Shown here piece after piece: positions 1 through 12,134 of a stretch of DNA of 64,000 bases. The stretch is from Pyrocephalus nanus. Taxonomy: Eukaryota > Chordata > Aves > Passeriformes > Tyrannidae. The notes under the pieces are model-generated. The model was not told the DNA's origin. It did not search any database and saw only the letters and a program-made list of their open reading frames with translations. Location: positions 10,527,501 to 10,591,500 of the forward strand of contig CM076280.1 in NCBI GenBank assembly GCA_038380795.1. The letters are read 5' to 3'. The position numbers and the translations under genes were made by a program. Each line of letters begins with the position of its first letter. Within the stretch, counting starts at the first letter, position 1.

Positions 1-2231
1 AGTGAGAACGGAGCAGGTTGATGTTGGTACCTTGCTGTGGACTTAAAGTTGTCCATCAGTATTGTGGAAAATGGGGTTATCTGCTCCAGTATTTGCTCTG
101 CTCCAGAGGTGTCAGATGGAAGTGAGCAGGAAGGTGCCTGATGAGCAGACACAACGTGACATCCACGTGCTGCTCCCAGGCCATGAATCAAAATCAGGCA
201 AAGCAAGGATGGAACACCCTCATGAAAATCATTGCAAAAGTGGGCTTTAAAAAGGGCACAGCAATGTAAAGAGATTTATGGAGATGGTTTTCTCATCTCC
301 CATGTGTGTTTATTGCTCATCTTGGAGAGCCCTGATACCTGTTTTACCAGGAGCAATGTCTTCGGATGGTGGGACTGCTGGCATGGGAATGAGCACTTGA
401 GAAGTAATCCTGGCTTTGCAGCTTATCTGTGCAGAGACAGTGTAGCAAATCTCTTGGACAGCTCTGCCTTCAAACTCATTTCCTCTGTGACCTGCCAAAA
501 GCATCTCCTTTTGACAGTGTTTCCCCCCCCTGCTCTCCCACCTCCACCTGCACACCCTCATTTCCCCCTCCCTGGAGGCTGCTCGAGGCCTGGATCTGCC
601 TGTGGAGTCCTTTTAAAAGGCATCTTCTCCTGCCTGATGCTGGGAAAGAAGTTAATCTGCTTTATATGAAAAAAAAAAAAACCCAACTTTTTTTCTTCCC
701 CTGAAATAGCAGGGCAGGTTGGTTTATCCCAGCTGTTCCTGGGCAGGGTTTGGAGCTGGTGTGAGGGTGCTGAGCACAGTGGGGCTGAAGTGCTGCCCTG
801 CAGAAACTGTTCCAGGGGGCAGCTCAGGCTCTGTTGGCCCCTGGCAAAAGCCCCAAAGGTGCCATCCCTGCCTGGCTGCCCCAGCCAGGCTGTTCCCAGC
901 CCCCTGCCCTCAGTGAATACCTGTTGGTGGCTCGGGGTTCCTGCCATTCTCTCGTGTCTCTGTTTCCACACTGTTCATCCCTGAGTGCTCAATTACCCTT
1001 CTCTGCCTTCCCAAGGAATATTTATCTGTCTTGTTTGGGTATGAGATGTTGACAGTCTGATGATTACAAATAATGCAGAGCAGTGTGGGTTTGTTTGAGC
1101 GGGAGAAGAGAAGAATCCAGGTGATCCCTGAATGACAACAGCCATCCTACTGTGGTTGCCTTCCTGATCCTCCCTGGCAGTGGCATTCCTTCATCTGGGC
1201 CTGATTAATGTCCCAACTGTTCCCTGTCCATGTTCCATGCAAGCCATCAGTGATAGCTGGGGATCCCAGAGCGAGATTCCCTCAGGTTTCCATGGTTTGA
1301 TCATGAGCCCTTGGCTCTCCTGAAGATTTTAAGGTTTCTTGGTCAGGGTGAGCTGGCTGAGGGTGAGCATTCCAGGGATCTTCCCCTGGTAGGAAAGAGC
1401 AGAAAAGGAACAGAGGGAAGTTCTGTAAAGAATCCATCAGCTGGATATCAGGGAAAATGTCCTGAGTGATGCAGGGCTCTGAGAGCTGCCAATGTGTGAA
1501 ATTCCTTCTCCAGGGCAGTGGGAGAAGATCCCATGACTGAGACAGTTTCAGCAAGATGGGTGAGATCTTCACAAAAACAGAGCTTGGGCAGCAATCCCTT
1601 GCTGGCCAGAGGAGGGAAGGGGGTGAGATGTGTTGAATGTGTCGTGGTGTTGGTCCCTCACTCTGTGGTTCCCTGATTTGCACATGGACGAGATTCACCG
1701 TGTCCATCATTAACCCTCAGGGCCTCTCATCTGCTGTAATTGCAGCTTTGCTGACCTGCACAGACCCACACCGTCCCTCTGGTGACCCGGGACACATCGG
1801 TGCATCTTCATCTGATTTTCCCAGTGGCCTGGGCTGAGTGTTTCCAACAGCCCTGCAGATTTGATTAATCTCTGGCAGGCCAGGGCAGTGTTGCTAAGCA
1901 GCACTTCCAGCACGAGCTGTTTCTCACATTCTGGGGCTGCTTTATGGCCTGGCTCCCAGACAGACCCTCTCGTGGTCCCAAGGGCTGTGTCTCCATGTTT
2001 ACTCCTCACCTCCAGAGCACGAGGCTGAGCACAGTGTGTGGAGAGGCAGGAGTGGAGTTTTCCCTGCCAGTTATCTCTGGACACCCAGTGGTTTTGCAGC
2101 TGGTTGGTCATCCCTCTGTGTTTTATAATAATTCCAAGACACTGACATCTCACAGGGGCTTCCCTTATCCCTACAGAATAATGTTTTAGGGAGACATCAG
2201 TCAGAGCAAGTGGTGATTCCTTGCTCTTACA
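1..2231. other. Unique intronic sequence, nothing recognised
   Basis: A mixed-composition stretch with one A13 run (669-681) and a C-rich pyrimidine patch near 523-570. No repeat family, exon or RNA gene is seen. Confidence 0.5.
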
Positions 2232-2471
2232 GATGCCAGGGGAGGTTTAGATTAGATAACAGGAACATTTTTTCATGGAAAGGATTGTCAAGCGTTGGAA
2301 TGGGGTGCCCAGGGAAGTGGCAGAGTCAACATCCCTGGAAGTGTTAAAAAAATGTGTGGATGTGGCACTTGAGGACAAGGTTTAGTGGTGAACGTGATGG
2401 TGGTGCTGGGTTGATGGTTGACTTGATCTTGAAGGTCTTTTCCAAGCTTAACAATTCCATGATTCTGTGAT
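2232..2471 (+). mobile_element. CR1 LINE, 3'-end fragment
   Basis: The order of phrases matches the end of a CR1 element: a GGTTTAGATTAGAT-like stretch, 'ggaatggggtgcccagggaagtgg', 'catccctggaagtgtt', 'gatgtggcacttgaggac', 'gatcttgaaggtcttttcc', and a terminal 'attccatgattctgtga'. The copy is 5'-truncated and diverged, lacks an open reverse transcriptase, and is an old insertion. Its orientation is the same as the gene. Confidence 0.88.
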
Positions 2472-4907
2472 CTGCATCTGTCCCTGGGGGCTCTCAGGGT
2501 GACTGGGAATGGTCCTGACATTTATCAGGTAAAATGGAGAAACTGAGGGATTTTTCACTCACTTGAACTAAGCCATGGGTTCACCTCCCCTAAACAGGAG
2601 GAGGATTCGTGTTCATCCCTGGGTGCATTTCTAGGTCCAGAGAGCTGCTGTTGTTCTCCTTTGAAGTCACATCTCTCCTGCTCCTCACACTTCTGGAGGC
2701 TGTTGCTCTCCTTTGCCCTGGGGGGAGCTGATTGATCAGAGCAGGCTGGGCTTTGTCATGGAAACAGGGCTTGGTTTTGTTGGTTGATAAACTTGCCAGA
2801 ATGTAATTGCCTGAGGTCAACTCTGCAAAATTCTCCTAAGTTTGGGGATGTCTTCAACTTCAGTGTTGACACTCTCCTGCCTACCCTGTGCCCAAATTCA
2901 AACCAGCCCCTGTGCAGGCATCCTGTGCCCTGGAAATGCACTTTTTGGGGAAGGGAATTCCAGAGGGGCCATCTGCTCAATCACCTCCTGGACAGAGCCC
3001 TTCATCACCCCTGGCAGGAGCAGAACTGCGTGCTAGGAGAGCAGCTGACAACTCCAAAGCCCAAATCAGAGGAGCTGACAGAAATAAATGGGATCTGAGG
3101 TGTCTGAGAGGCTGCAGACACTCCCAGCCCATGCCCCTCACACTGAACTGATGAAAAATATCTGATCCATAAAGGTCAAAGCTGTGCAGAAATTCCCTTC
3201 CTTCCCTGTTTCAGAGCCAGGAGACCACTCAGGGTGTTCCTGCTCTTCTTGGGCTTCTTCCTAAGCTCCCCCTCAGTGTTCTGGGGGTCTGGGCATTCCT
3301 GGTGTGGCTTCCTGCAGTCGTGTTCTCCAAAGGGAGTGGTAGAAATGTGCCCTTAGGAGTCTCTACCTGGCAACCAGCAGTATCAGATGCTGCCCAAAAC
3401 AGCTTTCTCCTTTATTTTGAAAGCTAAGCCTAACACTGGTAACTGTAGAAATGGGTAAACTCCCTTTTTTGCTACGTTTATGGCTGTAGTAGGATGGTTA
3501 GTGTTGGCACAGCTCTACTTGGTTCACAAATAAAAGTACTAATTATCCATTCAGTGGAGCTCAATAAAAGGGATTTCCACACGCTGTGCAAGAGCAGAAA
3601 AAAAACCCCAAACCTAATTCCAGAATTAAATGAAGTTTGATATAAAAAAGATAATGACGATTCTAAAGCTCAGAATAATGACATGTCTGGTAGGGAGGAT
3701 TTAGTCCTGATTTTATACCTATAAGTTTATCCCTGATGCACCAGAAGACATGGACACCCGGTATGAAAAGCTGCATTACACATTTGTGCTCCCAGCAAGT
3801 CCTTATTTATGGCAGTTCCCTTCTAATGAGCGCTGAAAAAATTTCTGATGTCCTCTCGTGTCCTCTGGAGTTGAGCTTCGCTTGATCTAAAACAAAAAGA
3901 TGTGGAGGAACTATAAAAATAACCCCATCTGTTCAGTGGTTCTTGTGATCTGCCTTTGTAGTGGTTACTGTGTGTGGGTTTGGGGTGAGAGCAGAAAGCA
4001 GGGCTGTGTCTCTGTCCCAGTCAGACCAGTGCTCTCCCAGTGCCCAGGTCAGACCCTCACACTCCACCCCTCCACTCCCTTGCCCAGCCCTGCTCCCCCT
4101 TTTCCTGGCTTGGAAAACACGGAGAGCTGCCAGGACTCTCCCAAAGCAAGCTGCTGGTGATGCACCCAGCTTGATTTATTGATATATCATTTTTCAGATT
4201 CCATCTCCATTGTGTTTCCATGGTGCTGAATTTTTACCTTTATAACTTTATCCTGTGGGTTCACTGCGAGTGAACATTATTGGTGTGGGAGTGGGTTCCA
4301 GACACCAGATTTGCATCATTGCTTTCTGTTTAATAAAACAGGAGCTCAGGATTTTGCTGCCATTAACACTCTGCTCAGCTTTGCCCCCCTCCCTTTTTTT
4401 CTCTCTCCTCTTTCTGGTTTTTCTCTTGCTGCCCCGGGGTGTGTGGAATTGCACAGTTCCTGCTTCCCAAAGGCGTGTGGTGCTGATGGGTTTGCACAGA
4501 TGCTTTCAAAGTATTATAATATTAAAAATATTCAAACGTTGCAATATAAGATTATTTCCAGGTTCCAGGGTAATTGGAAATGCCAAATTTGATAAGGAAG
4601 AGGAATTCAAATGAGAGTCTCACCTTCCTGCATCTACAGTGAGGTGGTGGCACCGGATTTTGGGTTTGTCAGACGTGTGAGAAACCAAATCACAACAGAC
4701 TTAATTGTGCTGTTGTGAATTGTGTCGTCCTGTCTTAGCTGAAGTTGCTGTGGTTGTGATTAAGCCGTTCCTCCAAAGGATTTGTTTTGTTTTCTTCTGC
4801 CTTCATTCTCTGTGTCTCATTATAACTTCAGTCAGCTCTTGTGATTAGAGCAATTGTGCTCGGGGCTTGAGGATGTCAGAGGCAAAACAGCAGAAACAGA
4901 GCAAGGA
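2472..4907. other. Unique intronic sequence, AT-rich in its middle
   Basis: The stretch 3400-3880 is AT-rich with several TAAT and ATAAAA words. The rest is ordinary. No exon or repeat family was recognised. Confidence 0.5.
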
Positions 4908-4975
4908 AAGCAAGGCCCTTAAAGGGTCAAATCATTGCTACTCAGCAGTCATTTGACCCTTTAAGGGCCTTGCTT
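4908..4975. repeat. Perfect inverted repeat, 25-bp arms, 18-bp spacer
   Basis: Arms at 4908-4932 and 4951-4975 are exact reverse complements (core AAGGCCCTTAAAGGGTCAAA against its complement) around an 18-base spacer. The right arm ends where the CR1 fragment begins. Perfect complementarity suggests a recent event or conversion between arms. The inner CCCTTTAAGGG core is itself nearly palindromic. Possible readings are an inverted duplication made at the 5' junction during CR1 integration, or a small foldback element. Confidence 0.9.
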
Positions 4976-5145
4976 CTCTTGCAAGCTCTGGGTGTTGCCA
5001 GGGGAGCTGTGGCTGCCCCATCCCGAGAATGTCCAAGGCCAGGTTGGATGGGGCTGGGAGCAACCTGGGCTGGTGGAAGGTGTCCCTGCCCATGGCAGGG
5101 GGTGGGATGGGATGGGATGAACCAGTCTGGGATTCCATGATTCCT
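4976..5145 (+). mobile_element. CR1 LINE, 3'-end fragment
   Basis: It carries 'gctgtggctgccccatcc', 'gtccaaggccaggttgga', 'gggagcaacctgggctgg', 'gaaggtgtccctgcccatgg' and ends 'ccagtctgggattccatgatt'-like sequence. This is the canonical 3' end of avian CR1. A short GGGAT run replaces part of the usual tail. The 5' end abuts a perfect hairpin. Confidence 0.9.
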
Positions 5146-6400
5146 GCTTTTTTCTCACAGGCTTGATGAGCTCTGTGCCACACTCCCCTGGGGGATGGCA
5201 TGGATTGCATGGGGCCACACTCCTGACCACACAGTGGTTGTCTCTAAAGACCCTAAAATATCTCCACACACAAAGATGAATTTATGTAGCTTGTACCTCT
5301 GTAGCATTTCAAAGGCTGTTTTGTGATTTGCTATATCTGAAGGGATTTGGGGCTCTGCAGATTTCTATTTATTATCATTTCATACAGACTATTAACTTCT
5401 GAATGAAACCTTTCTCAGTTAGCAGCTTAATCTCTGCTAAGATATTTTTACTGGTGGTAAATGCTGCCCACACATAGGAAGACACAATTCTGCCCTAGAC
5501 AGCTCTCAAAAGAAACTTAAAAGTGTATCAAGAACATGTAATCCAAAGGGCAATGCTTTAATTACCAGAACTCCCAAGAATGCAGCCGGGCTAGAGGAGG
5601 AGGCAGCACTCAGAGGGTGGGATTAGCCTTGTTTGTCTGGAGATCAGAATCAAATGCTGTTTAAAGGCCTGCATGAAGAAGAAATGGATGATGTCCTTAT
5701 GATCTCACTGGGAAAGCTCGGCGGTCACACCCCGGGTCAGATTCTCTCTCTCTTGTATTTCCACAGATTAATTCCTCTCTCTTTTTTTCCTTACTCCATC
5801 TGAAAATTACAGAAGGTAGTAATTCACACATTAGACTTTTCTGATCTCTGGTGTGCACTGTGGAGGTGCAAAGTATTGCTACAGCAGCATAATTTATCAG
5901 CATTAAAATTTCTGACATCTCGTTCTCCCAAGGAAGATGGCAATGAAAATGGAAAATGGCTCAGCGTGTTCTCCTTCTGGTGGCAATGAATGTAAAAACA
6001 ATGGGAAACAGAAGGAAAGAAATGTCTTACTGCAACCCTAAATTCTAATTTCCAAATCCTGCACGAGCCATGGAACAGTTGCTGAGATGTGAAGCACAGG
6101 ATGGAGGATGAAGGCTGTCATCATTTGCTGCAAAAAGCGTTTGGGTCTGTCCTTAGCAACTCCCTGTCCACAGCTCAGAGCTATTCCTGGACTGAAGAAG
6201 TGGCTTGATTACACGAGGACATATTTGGGGGTGGGCTGGCAGTGATTAAGGGAGACCAATCCCTCACTTGTGGGCCAAAAGCTGCTCACCAGTGGCATTT
6301 AGGGAAAAATCGCATGACTGGCCAGTTGTGTGGCTTTGATTTGTCCTTCACAGCAAGTGCTGGCTGGTCTGACCCAGCCAGAGGAACAAGAGCATGAAGA
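5146..6400. other. Unique intronic sequence
   Basis: The part 5270-5560 is AT-rich with homeodomain-like TAAT words. The remainder is unremarkable. No exon was recognised. Confidence 0.5.
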
Positions 6401-6547
6401 GTTGATGTGATGAGTATGAGGCTGATAGCATGTTGATATGATGAGTATGAGGCTGATAGCATGTTGATATGATGAGTATGAGGCCGATACCACGTTGATA
6501 TGATGAGTCTGAGTCCGATACCACGTTGATATGATGAGTAGGAGGCT
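6401..6547. repeat. 31-bp minisatellite, about 4.7 copies
   Basis: Units start at 6401, 6432, 6463, 6494 and 6525 with the core GTTGATATGATGAGTATGAG. The first two units end in GATAGCAT and the next two in GATACCAC, showing pairwise relatedness that suggests duplication in steps. The last unit is truncated. A − strand open frame runs through it only because the unit lacks stops in that frame. Confidence 0.93.
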
Positions 6548-8177
6548 GGCTGGGGTCTGAGTGCCGAGGGAAATCTCTCAACAATGCTCTAGATAACACA
6601 AATCCTCACGTTTGCTGTTTCACAGTCATGCTCCCCTGTACTATAAAAATCCTCTGGAGGTATTTCTCGTGGCCAGAACACTTTTGAAAAGGCCTTTGTT
6701 GTCTCAGGCATTGGCTCTGTACAACCTGATGGGCTGTGTTGCACACCTTGTGCTGTTCCAGTCATGCAAACAGCTCAGAGAAACATTCAGTGCCCGTGAA
6801 ATGCATGTTACATCCCTCCTTCTTTAGTAAAGTGGCACTTAATAACTGTGAGACACCTTTGGCTATCAAGATGCCTCAGATTCTCGGTGCACTTACAAAC
6901 AGGAAAGTCACTTCCACAACAAGAGCTGCCCAGGGAAATTGTCCGACTTGAGAAAGACGTAATGTGAGCCGTGAATATCCTGAGGGGTGGGGAAGGACTG
7001 TTTAAATGGCATGAACAAATGACAGGCTGGGTGGAAGTTAGGCTGTGATTATCTTCCTGCAAGACATATAAGGGGTGTTCATTTGTCAAAGGGAGCTGCT
7101 CAGGATCCATTCCTGTGTGTTGAGTGGAGGATCTCCCGAGGCTCCTGCCTGGAGCAGAGGGTGTGCTGTGGGCACCTCTGGGCTGCTGGTATGGGTACCC
7201 AGTGGAAGGACACCTGTTCTTCTCACATTCCTTTCCTTGTGCATTTCAAAATCTGTGCTCAATCCACTGGATTTCTTCCCCTTTTCCTGAGGGTGAGGAA
7301 GAGAAGCGGCGTGTGCAGAACCCTGGGCTCTGCAGGGGTGTGCTGAGGTGTTGATACAGAGCTGATGTATTTCTTTAGTATGATGGTCTGTTAAAGGAGC
7401 TCTCCTTCAGGCTTCACCCCAAAATCCTGATTTCTCTTTAAAATGCTCCCTGACTTTCTCTGGCCAACGTGCTTGACCCTCTCTGAGCCAACCCTCCCCT
7501 GCTGTAAATGCCGGCTAGCACAGTAGTGTTACACTTTTATTACCTTATTTAGCGGAGAGATTAAATGTAATGTTCAGATAATGTAGAACATTAACTCCTA
7601 ACAATAAGCAAATAACACATTAGAAGCTTTGCTATTAAAACGTTTAGTGCTGGCTTTGCTGTGGAGCTCTCCAGGAGCCGTGACTTATGTTCCGTGAGGG
7701 AGGAGGCAGGAGAAGAAGGAGCTGTACGTTCAAGCCAGGGTCTCTTGCTGCTCTAACAGCGGTGCCCGTAGCCCTGAGGTCTGGGCAAGCTTTAGGGGAG
7801 ATCTGTAGATGTAACTGAAACACCTGAGCCATGGCTGGAAACCGGGGGGGCTCCGAGCAGGTAACGGAGCTCTCCCGGTGCGTGGGTGGCGTCTGGGCTG
7901 GGGCGGCCGGAGCCCGCGGCGCAGCCTCTGCTCCGGCAGGAGCCGTGATGTGATGTGCTAGTCTTGTCTTTCAGACAGTATTTTTATGTGAGCTGATGGT
8001 TGCCAGGGCAACGGAGGCTTCGGGGAGTCTCGCGCCGCCGCAGCGCCCCGGCCTCGGGAGCGCTGGGAGCAGATGTTGGCTGGGAGCTGAGCGAGCGCTG
8101 CCGACACCGCTCCTGCAGCAGCGCGGAGCACGCCCTGCCCCGCTGCTCTGGCTGCCCTGCTCCCTGCCCCGCCGTAA
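6548..8177. other. Intronic sequence; AT-rich block then GC-richer exon shoulder
   Basis: The block 7505-7645 is AT-rich and motif-dense (TTATTACC, TTAAATGTAAT, ATAAGCAAATAA). From about 7830 to the exon the composition shifts to GC-rich with scattered CpG, including gcggccggagcccgcggcgc near 7908. No exon other than 8204-8322 was recognised. Confidence 0.5.
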
Positions 8178-8203
8178 TTCCCTGTTCTTCTCTCACCCCA
8201 CAG
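8178..8203 (+). promoter_or_regulatory. DAB2IP: Splice acceptor with polypyrimidine tract
   Basis: A pyrimidine-rich run (ttccctgttcttctctcaccc) ends in cacag directly before the GGG TTC CTC codons. It is a textbook 3' splice site, and it fixes the exon start and phase 0. Confidence 0.85.
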
Positions 8204-8322
8204 GGGTTCCTCAGCCGCCGGCTTAAAGGCTCCATCAAAAGGACAAAGAGCCAACCGAAGCTCGACAGGAACAGCAGCTTCCGCCACATCTTACCTGGCT
8301 TCAGGAGCGTGGACCATGAAAG
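8204..8322 (+). CDS. DAB2IP: Internal coding exon of DAB2IP (RasGAP scaffold protein), 39 codons plus 2 bases
   Basis: The exon opens after a pyrimidine-rich acceptor (…tctcaccccacag) and closes at a donor, AAAG|GTAGGG. It is read in phase 0 and leaves two bases (AG) of a split codon, most simply Arg. It begins [20 protein letters not shown] and later carries RHILPGFRS. This basic block precedes/enters the split PH domain of the SynGAP family (SYNGAP1, RASAL2, DAB2IP). From memory of the paralogues, [17 protein letters not shown] and RHILPGF together favour DAB2IP over SYNGAP1 (KSSIKRTK, RQILPRF) and RASAL2 (KSQSKLDRN, no RHILPGF). DAB2IP inactivates Ras through a GAP domain encoded downstream, beyond this window, and scaffolds TNF/ASK1 and DAB2 signalling at the membrane and in cytosol. 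The human protein has a short poly-Ala run after FRS that is absent here (FRS-VDHER). A paralogue is the main alternative. Confidence 0.88.
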
Positions 8323-8328
8323 GTAGGG
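8323..8328 (+). promoter_or_regulatory. DAB2IP: Splice donor of the DAB2IP exon
   Basis: AAAG|GTAGGG matches the vertebrate 5' splice-site consensus at the core positions. It leaves two bases of the last codon in the exon. That phase is the key for judging which downstream or alternative first exons can be joined in frame. Confidence 0.85.
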
Positions 8329-11050
8329 GGATGCTTGGTGGGGGGAGGTGTGGGACACAAGGAGGATGGTGATTTTCCCAGCTCTCGTTAATATCATCTT
8401 GCTGATCTTATTCAGAGCAGCGGCCACATCCCTGATGGAAGAAGTAGACTTGGCTGATTGCAAGAGGGGTAGTTTTCATTTGTCGGTGAGGATACGGTGC
8501 AAGCCCTCCCTTTTCAGGTTAAATAGCGGGTGCAGAGCAGCCTGACTGCTCTGCTTTCTCTTCCCCAATAAATCCGAACTTGCTGCACCAGCGTATAAAT
8601 AGCACAGAGATGCAGCAGCCGGAGCTGGTGCAGGTGAGGGAGGGAGGGCAGGGATGCTCCCACACCGGACTGCACCGAGCACAGCCGGGTTACACACGGA
8701 ACGAACAATAACAGGACAATAACCACCATGATCGCCCCAAATCCCCCTGTCCCCCCTCACACACGTTCCCCCAGCACTGCCCTTGTCTGCCACTGCCACA
8801 CGGACGTGGATTCTCGGCGTGTGGCCGGAGCTGCTGCTCCTGCCTGAGCCATGACAGGATCTCGGTCCGGGAGGGATGCCTTGCAGGGGATGTGCAGATG
8901 GATCTGATAAAGCATTTGCTCCAGCGTTGGAGCAAATTGCAAGCAAAATAGAAGAAAAATGAGACCTTGGGTTTGTTCTTCAGCTGGTTAGGAAGTGTAG
9001 CAGCTCTTTAGTGGGTGTCTGTGTATTTCTGTGGGTGTGGGTTTCTGTCGGCGTGTGCATCAGACAGGCACCGGTCGAGGTGGATTTATGTGTGGATTCA
9101 CATGCAGATCAAGGTCGTGGTTGGGTAAGACAGATTCCATTACCAGCCACGGAAACAAACTGGTGCTTTGCTTCCAAAAGGAAGATCTTTCACCCTTACA
9201 TGAATCATTCTGGGGAATGACAGGGATGTTGAAGTGCCAGGAAAAGTCTGTATGACGATCACGCCGGATTGGCCGTGCCCTGATGTAACCAGTTCGTAGC
9301 AGAGGCATTTTATCAGACCAGGATTGTGCTTCAGACCCAGTGAGTAAATGCTTCACTTTGAAAAGCAGTGACAACTTCGACTTTGTTGTATCTGTACTCA
9401 GTCATTGAAGGGGCCGTGAGCTTTGAAGCCCACAAATAACAATTGGGACAAACAACCCTCTGGATTTTTCCTTCCCCGACCCCATTGCAGCCTCCCGAGC
9501 TTTTTCCTTTCGAATTCTGCAAGTGAAAGGATTGTGCTGGCTGGTGCAGGGTGAGATCTCAGGGGTTGCTCTCTGGGAAGACAGAGTTGATTTGATTCCC
9601 GTGCTGCAGTTTTCCCAAATGCTCGAAGTAGGGCACTGTGTTCCAGAGGGAAGCGAGTGGAGCCGGGCTTCTTCCGGGAATCTGCCCACGGTGCTGCTGC
9701 CTCGCTCACACAGCAGGCAAATCAGGCAGTGTTTTCTTTCTACCTGGATGGGTTTTGTTTCGTTCAGTGATTTGGCAGGACAGGACCTGGGCAGTAACTG
9801 TTCTGGCCAGCCCTGCAGCCAAAGCCATTTCCCCAAATTAAGCCGTGTGATTTCCCTGCCCTCCCAGCACAGGAGCTGGCTGGGCTTTGGGAGAGCCAGG
9901 TGTACTGCAACTTCTGCTTACAGAGATTCAGGGAGTGCTGCAGTGCATTCTCAGGGTGGCTTGGAGGAGAGGTGGCACTTGGCAGCCTCGAATGACACTC
10001 AAGGCTTTGCTTAAATGAGCATGAAAAGCTGCATATGAATGATACCTTCATCATCCCTGGGATTAAACCTTCTGTTGGGCAGGTATCACTCCAAAATGCA
10101 CTTCACCTGTGGTGCACGGACGTGCCCTGGGCTGGAGGACACTGAGACAGGGGGGTTTGACAGCAGGCTCTTAGTCCCAGGCTGACACAGCCGTGTCAGA
10201 CCTGTCAGGTGAGCAGGAGAGCTCGGCCTTAGGGACTGTTGCTCTCAGAGAGGGGAAAGAAAAGCAGCAGCTGGGCCTCCCAGTCGTGCAGAGAGGTTTG
10301 GGTTTCAAAAGACAATTTTATCTTCCTGAGCATTCCTGTCCCATTGAAGGTGAACAATGTATAGAAAAGGACTCGAGTCTCTCAGATCCCTCTCGTGCAT
10401 TTTGTGCTGGGCTTGTCTTGCTTGTAATCCAAGAACTGTTTCCAAGAGGCATCTGGTATTGGAATATTTGCCTCTTAAATATTTGATTCTTGACTCCATC
10501 TTGTATCCAAGCTGATTGTTCATGAGCCACTCCTTTGCTCATGGAAGTCACCATTATAACACCATTCTGTTCTGGACCTTGGCCCAATTTTTGCAGGAGA
10601 TGCCACTGGAAAAATAAATAGCGCAGTCACAACACTCCAGGCTGAAATACTGAGCTACAGTAGATCATAAATGCTTCTGTTACTTGGCTTCTGTGTATCT
10701 AAACTGGGGCTGTTCCTGCCTCTTAGTTTCTTTATTTTTCCTTTCCTTGCATGCCCTGTTTCTCCTGCAGATGTGTGTGAATATATGAAGTGTATGAGCT
10801 GTGCACATGCATGTTCAGACAGGTAACTGGGTGGATGTGGCTTGTGTGTGGAGCAGAGGAACATAAACAAACATACCTATGCTTTTTATCCTGTGCTTGA
10901 TTAATGCATGCATTGAAATGCATCCTGCCGATTTAAAATGGAAAAATTGTTACCTCCTGCAACAGTGAGACAGTTGTGGAGGGTGAGGAAAACAAGGAAA
11001 TAACAGCAAACACTGGAAAAGTGTCAGTGGCATCAGCTCACACCACGGCG

Positions 11051-11064
11051 TGTGTGTGTGTGTG
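11051..11064. repeat. (TG)7 microsatellite
   Basis: Seven perfect TG dinucleotides followed by CAGAGC. Confidence 0.9.
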
Positions 11065-12118
11065 CAGAGCCTGGTTCAGTCAAACCTTGGTTAAATATTT
11101 TTTCCTCCATAAAGAACATCTGAGGGATTGCTCAAAGTGTTGTGTTAGGAAAACACCCTGGTTGTAGTCAGCAGGGCTTATGTTTGTAGAAGAAAACCAC
11201 GGTTGTTTCTCGTGGTGTTGGGTTTGACGTTGACTGAGAAGAAACCTCTTGTTTGGAAAAAAAAAAGCTGGAATAAGGGTTTGCACTTCAGTAAATTACT
11301 GTGGGGTTCACAGGCATGTGGTTGGCCAAATTTTGCCAGTCTTGTCCATACTGTTTTGTTGTTTGTTTTTTTTTTTTTCTAGGACTTCTGTTACAGTAAC
11401 AGCACTAAAATTATTGTTTGGGAATAAAAGAAGCAAAATCAGAGCAAGTGTAACTCACATTCTGTGTGAGAGGTGCATTAACCTGGTACAGTCAGAGGAT
11501 GGAAATGTGAGATCTACAGGAGGATTGTGAAATGAGTGCTCCTTTCAGTTCTCTGGCTGGTCACGTTGCTTGTTAGAGCTGAAAAGGGTTCGAGAAAGTG
11601 GCTTTTTTGCTAACAATGTCTCCTGCCTCCTGATTTATTACAGCAGCTCACAAAGTTTTTATCATGGAGCACTGAATGTTTGGCTTTGTAGTGGCCTCTG
11701 GAATCATCCAAAAATCAAGCATTTGGCAGATGGATTTCTCTTAATTGGATCCACATTTCTCCTGCAAAATTTGTGATGGGGAAAATTCCTGGTTTGGACT
11801 CGGGGCACAGGGAGCAGAGCCAGAGAAGCGAGGGAAGGTTGTTGTGCTCCAGTTGTTCACTGGTGGTGCTGCATTTGGGGTGTTTTTCTTGTAGTGGCAA
11901 AGGTGATTTTGCAGCAGCATGGAGAGGGCAGGACCACAGTCTGAGTTTGTGGGATAAAAACTCCAGGATTTGGTGGGAAACACCCTGGGGAACCCCGTGT
12001 TCTGCTGTGATCCCTGAGCTGGTTGTTCCTGGGGACACTTTGCCTCAGTGCTCCTGGAATTCCCTTCCTGCTCAGGGACTCTGGATTACCAACATTTGTG
12101 ACTATTTTGCAAGGGTTA

Positions 12119-12134
12119 TTTTTTTTTTTTTTTT
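12119..12134. repeat. Poly-T tract (16)
   Basis: An uninterrupted run of 16 T. No flanking target duplication or retrocopy body was recognised. Confidence 0.9.

Larger units (their letters stand above)
1..8203 (+). other. DAB2IP: Intron (or 5' flank) upstream of the recognised DAB2IP-family exon
   Basis: No coding exon is recognised before the splice acceptor at 8202-8203. I looked for the family's preceding small exon (a Ser/Pro/Arg-rich stretch ending just before GFLSRR) and did not find it, so it should lie left of the window. The stretch contains two CR1 copies, one perfect inverted repeat, one 31-bp minisatellite and a GC-richer shoulder from about 7830 up to the exon. Open frames here are short, overlap on both strands and show no recognisable family. 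That it is intron follows from the acceptor and from the known exon order of the family. Whether an unrecognised 5' exon lies inside cannot be excluded. Confidence 0.75.

Noticed and set aside
8594..8639. TATAAATAG followed by GCAG|GTGAGG, like a promoter and first exon
   Set aside because: A start 30 bases after the TATA word would leave an exon of only about eight bases; coincidence is more likely.
11366..11384. T13 followed by CTAG as a splice acceptor
   Set aside because: It looks like an acceptor, but the sequence after it is not in a recognisable coding frame and no matching donor with protein similarity follows.
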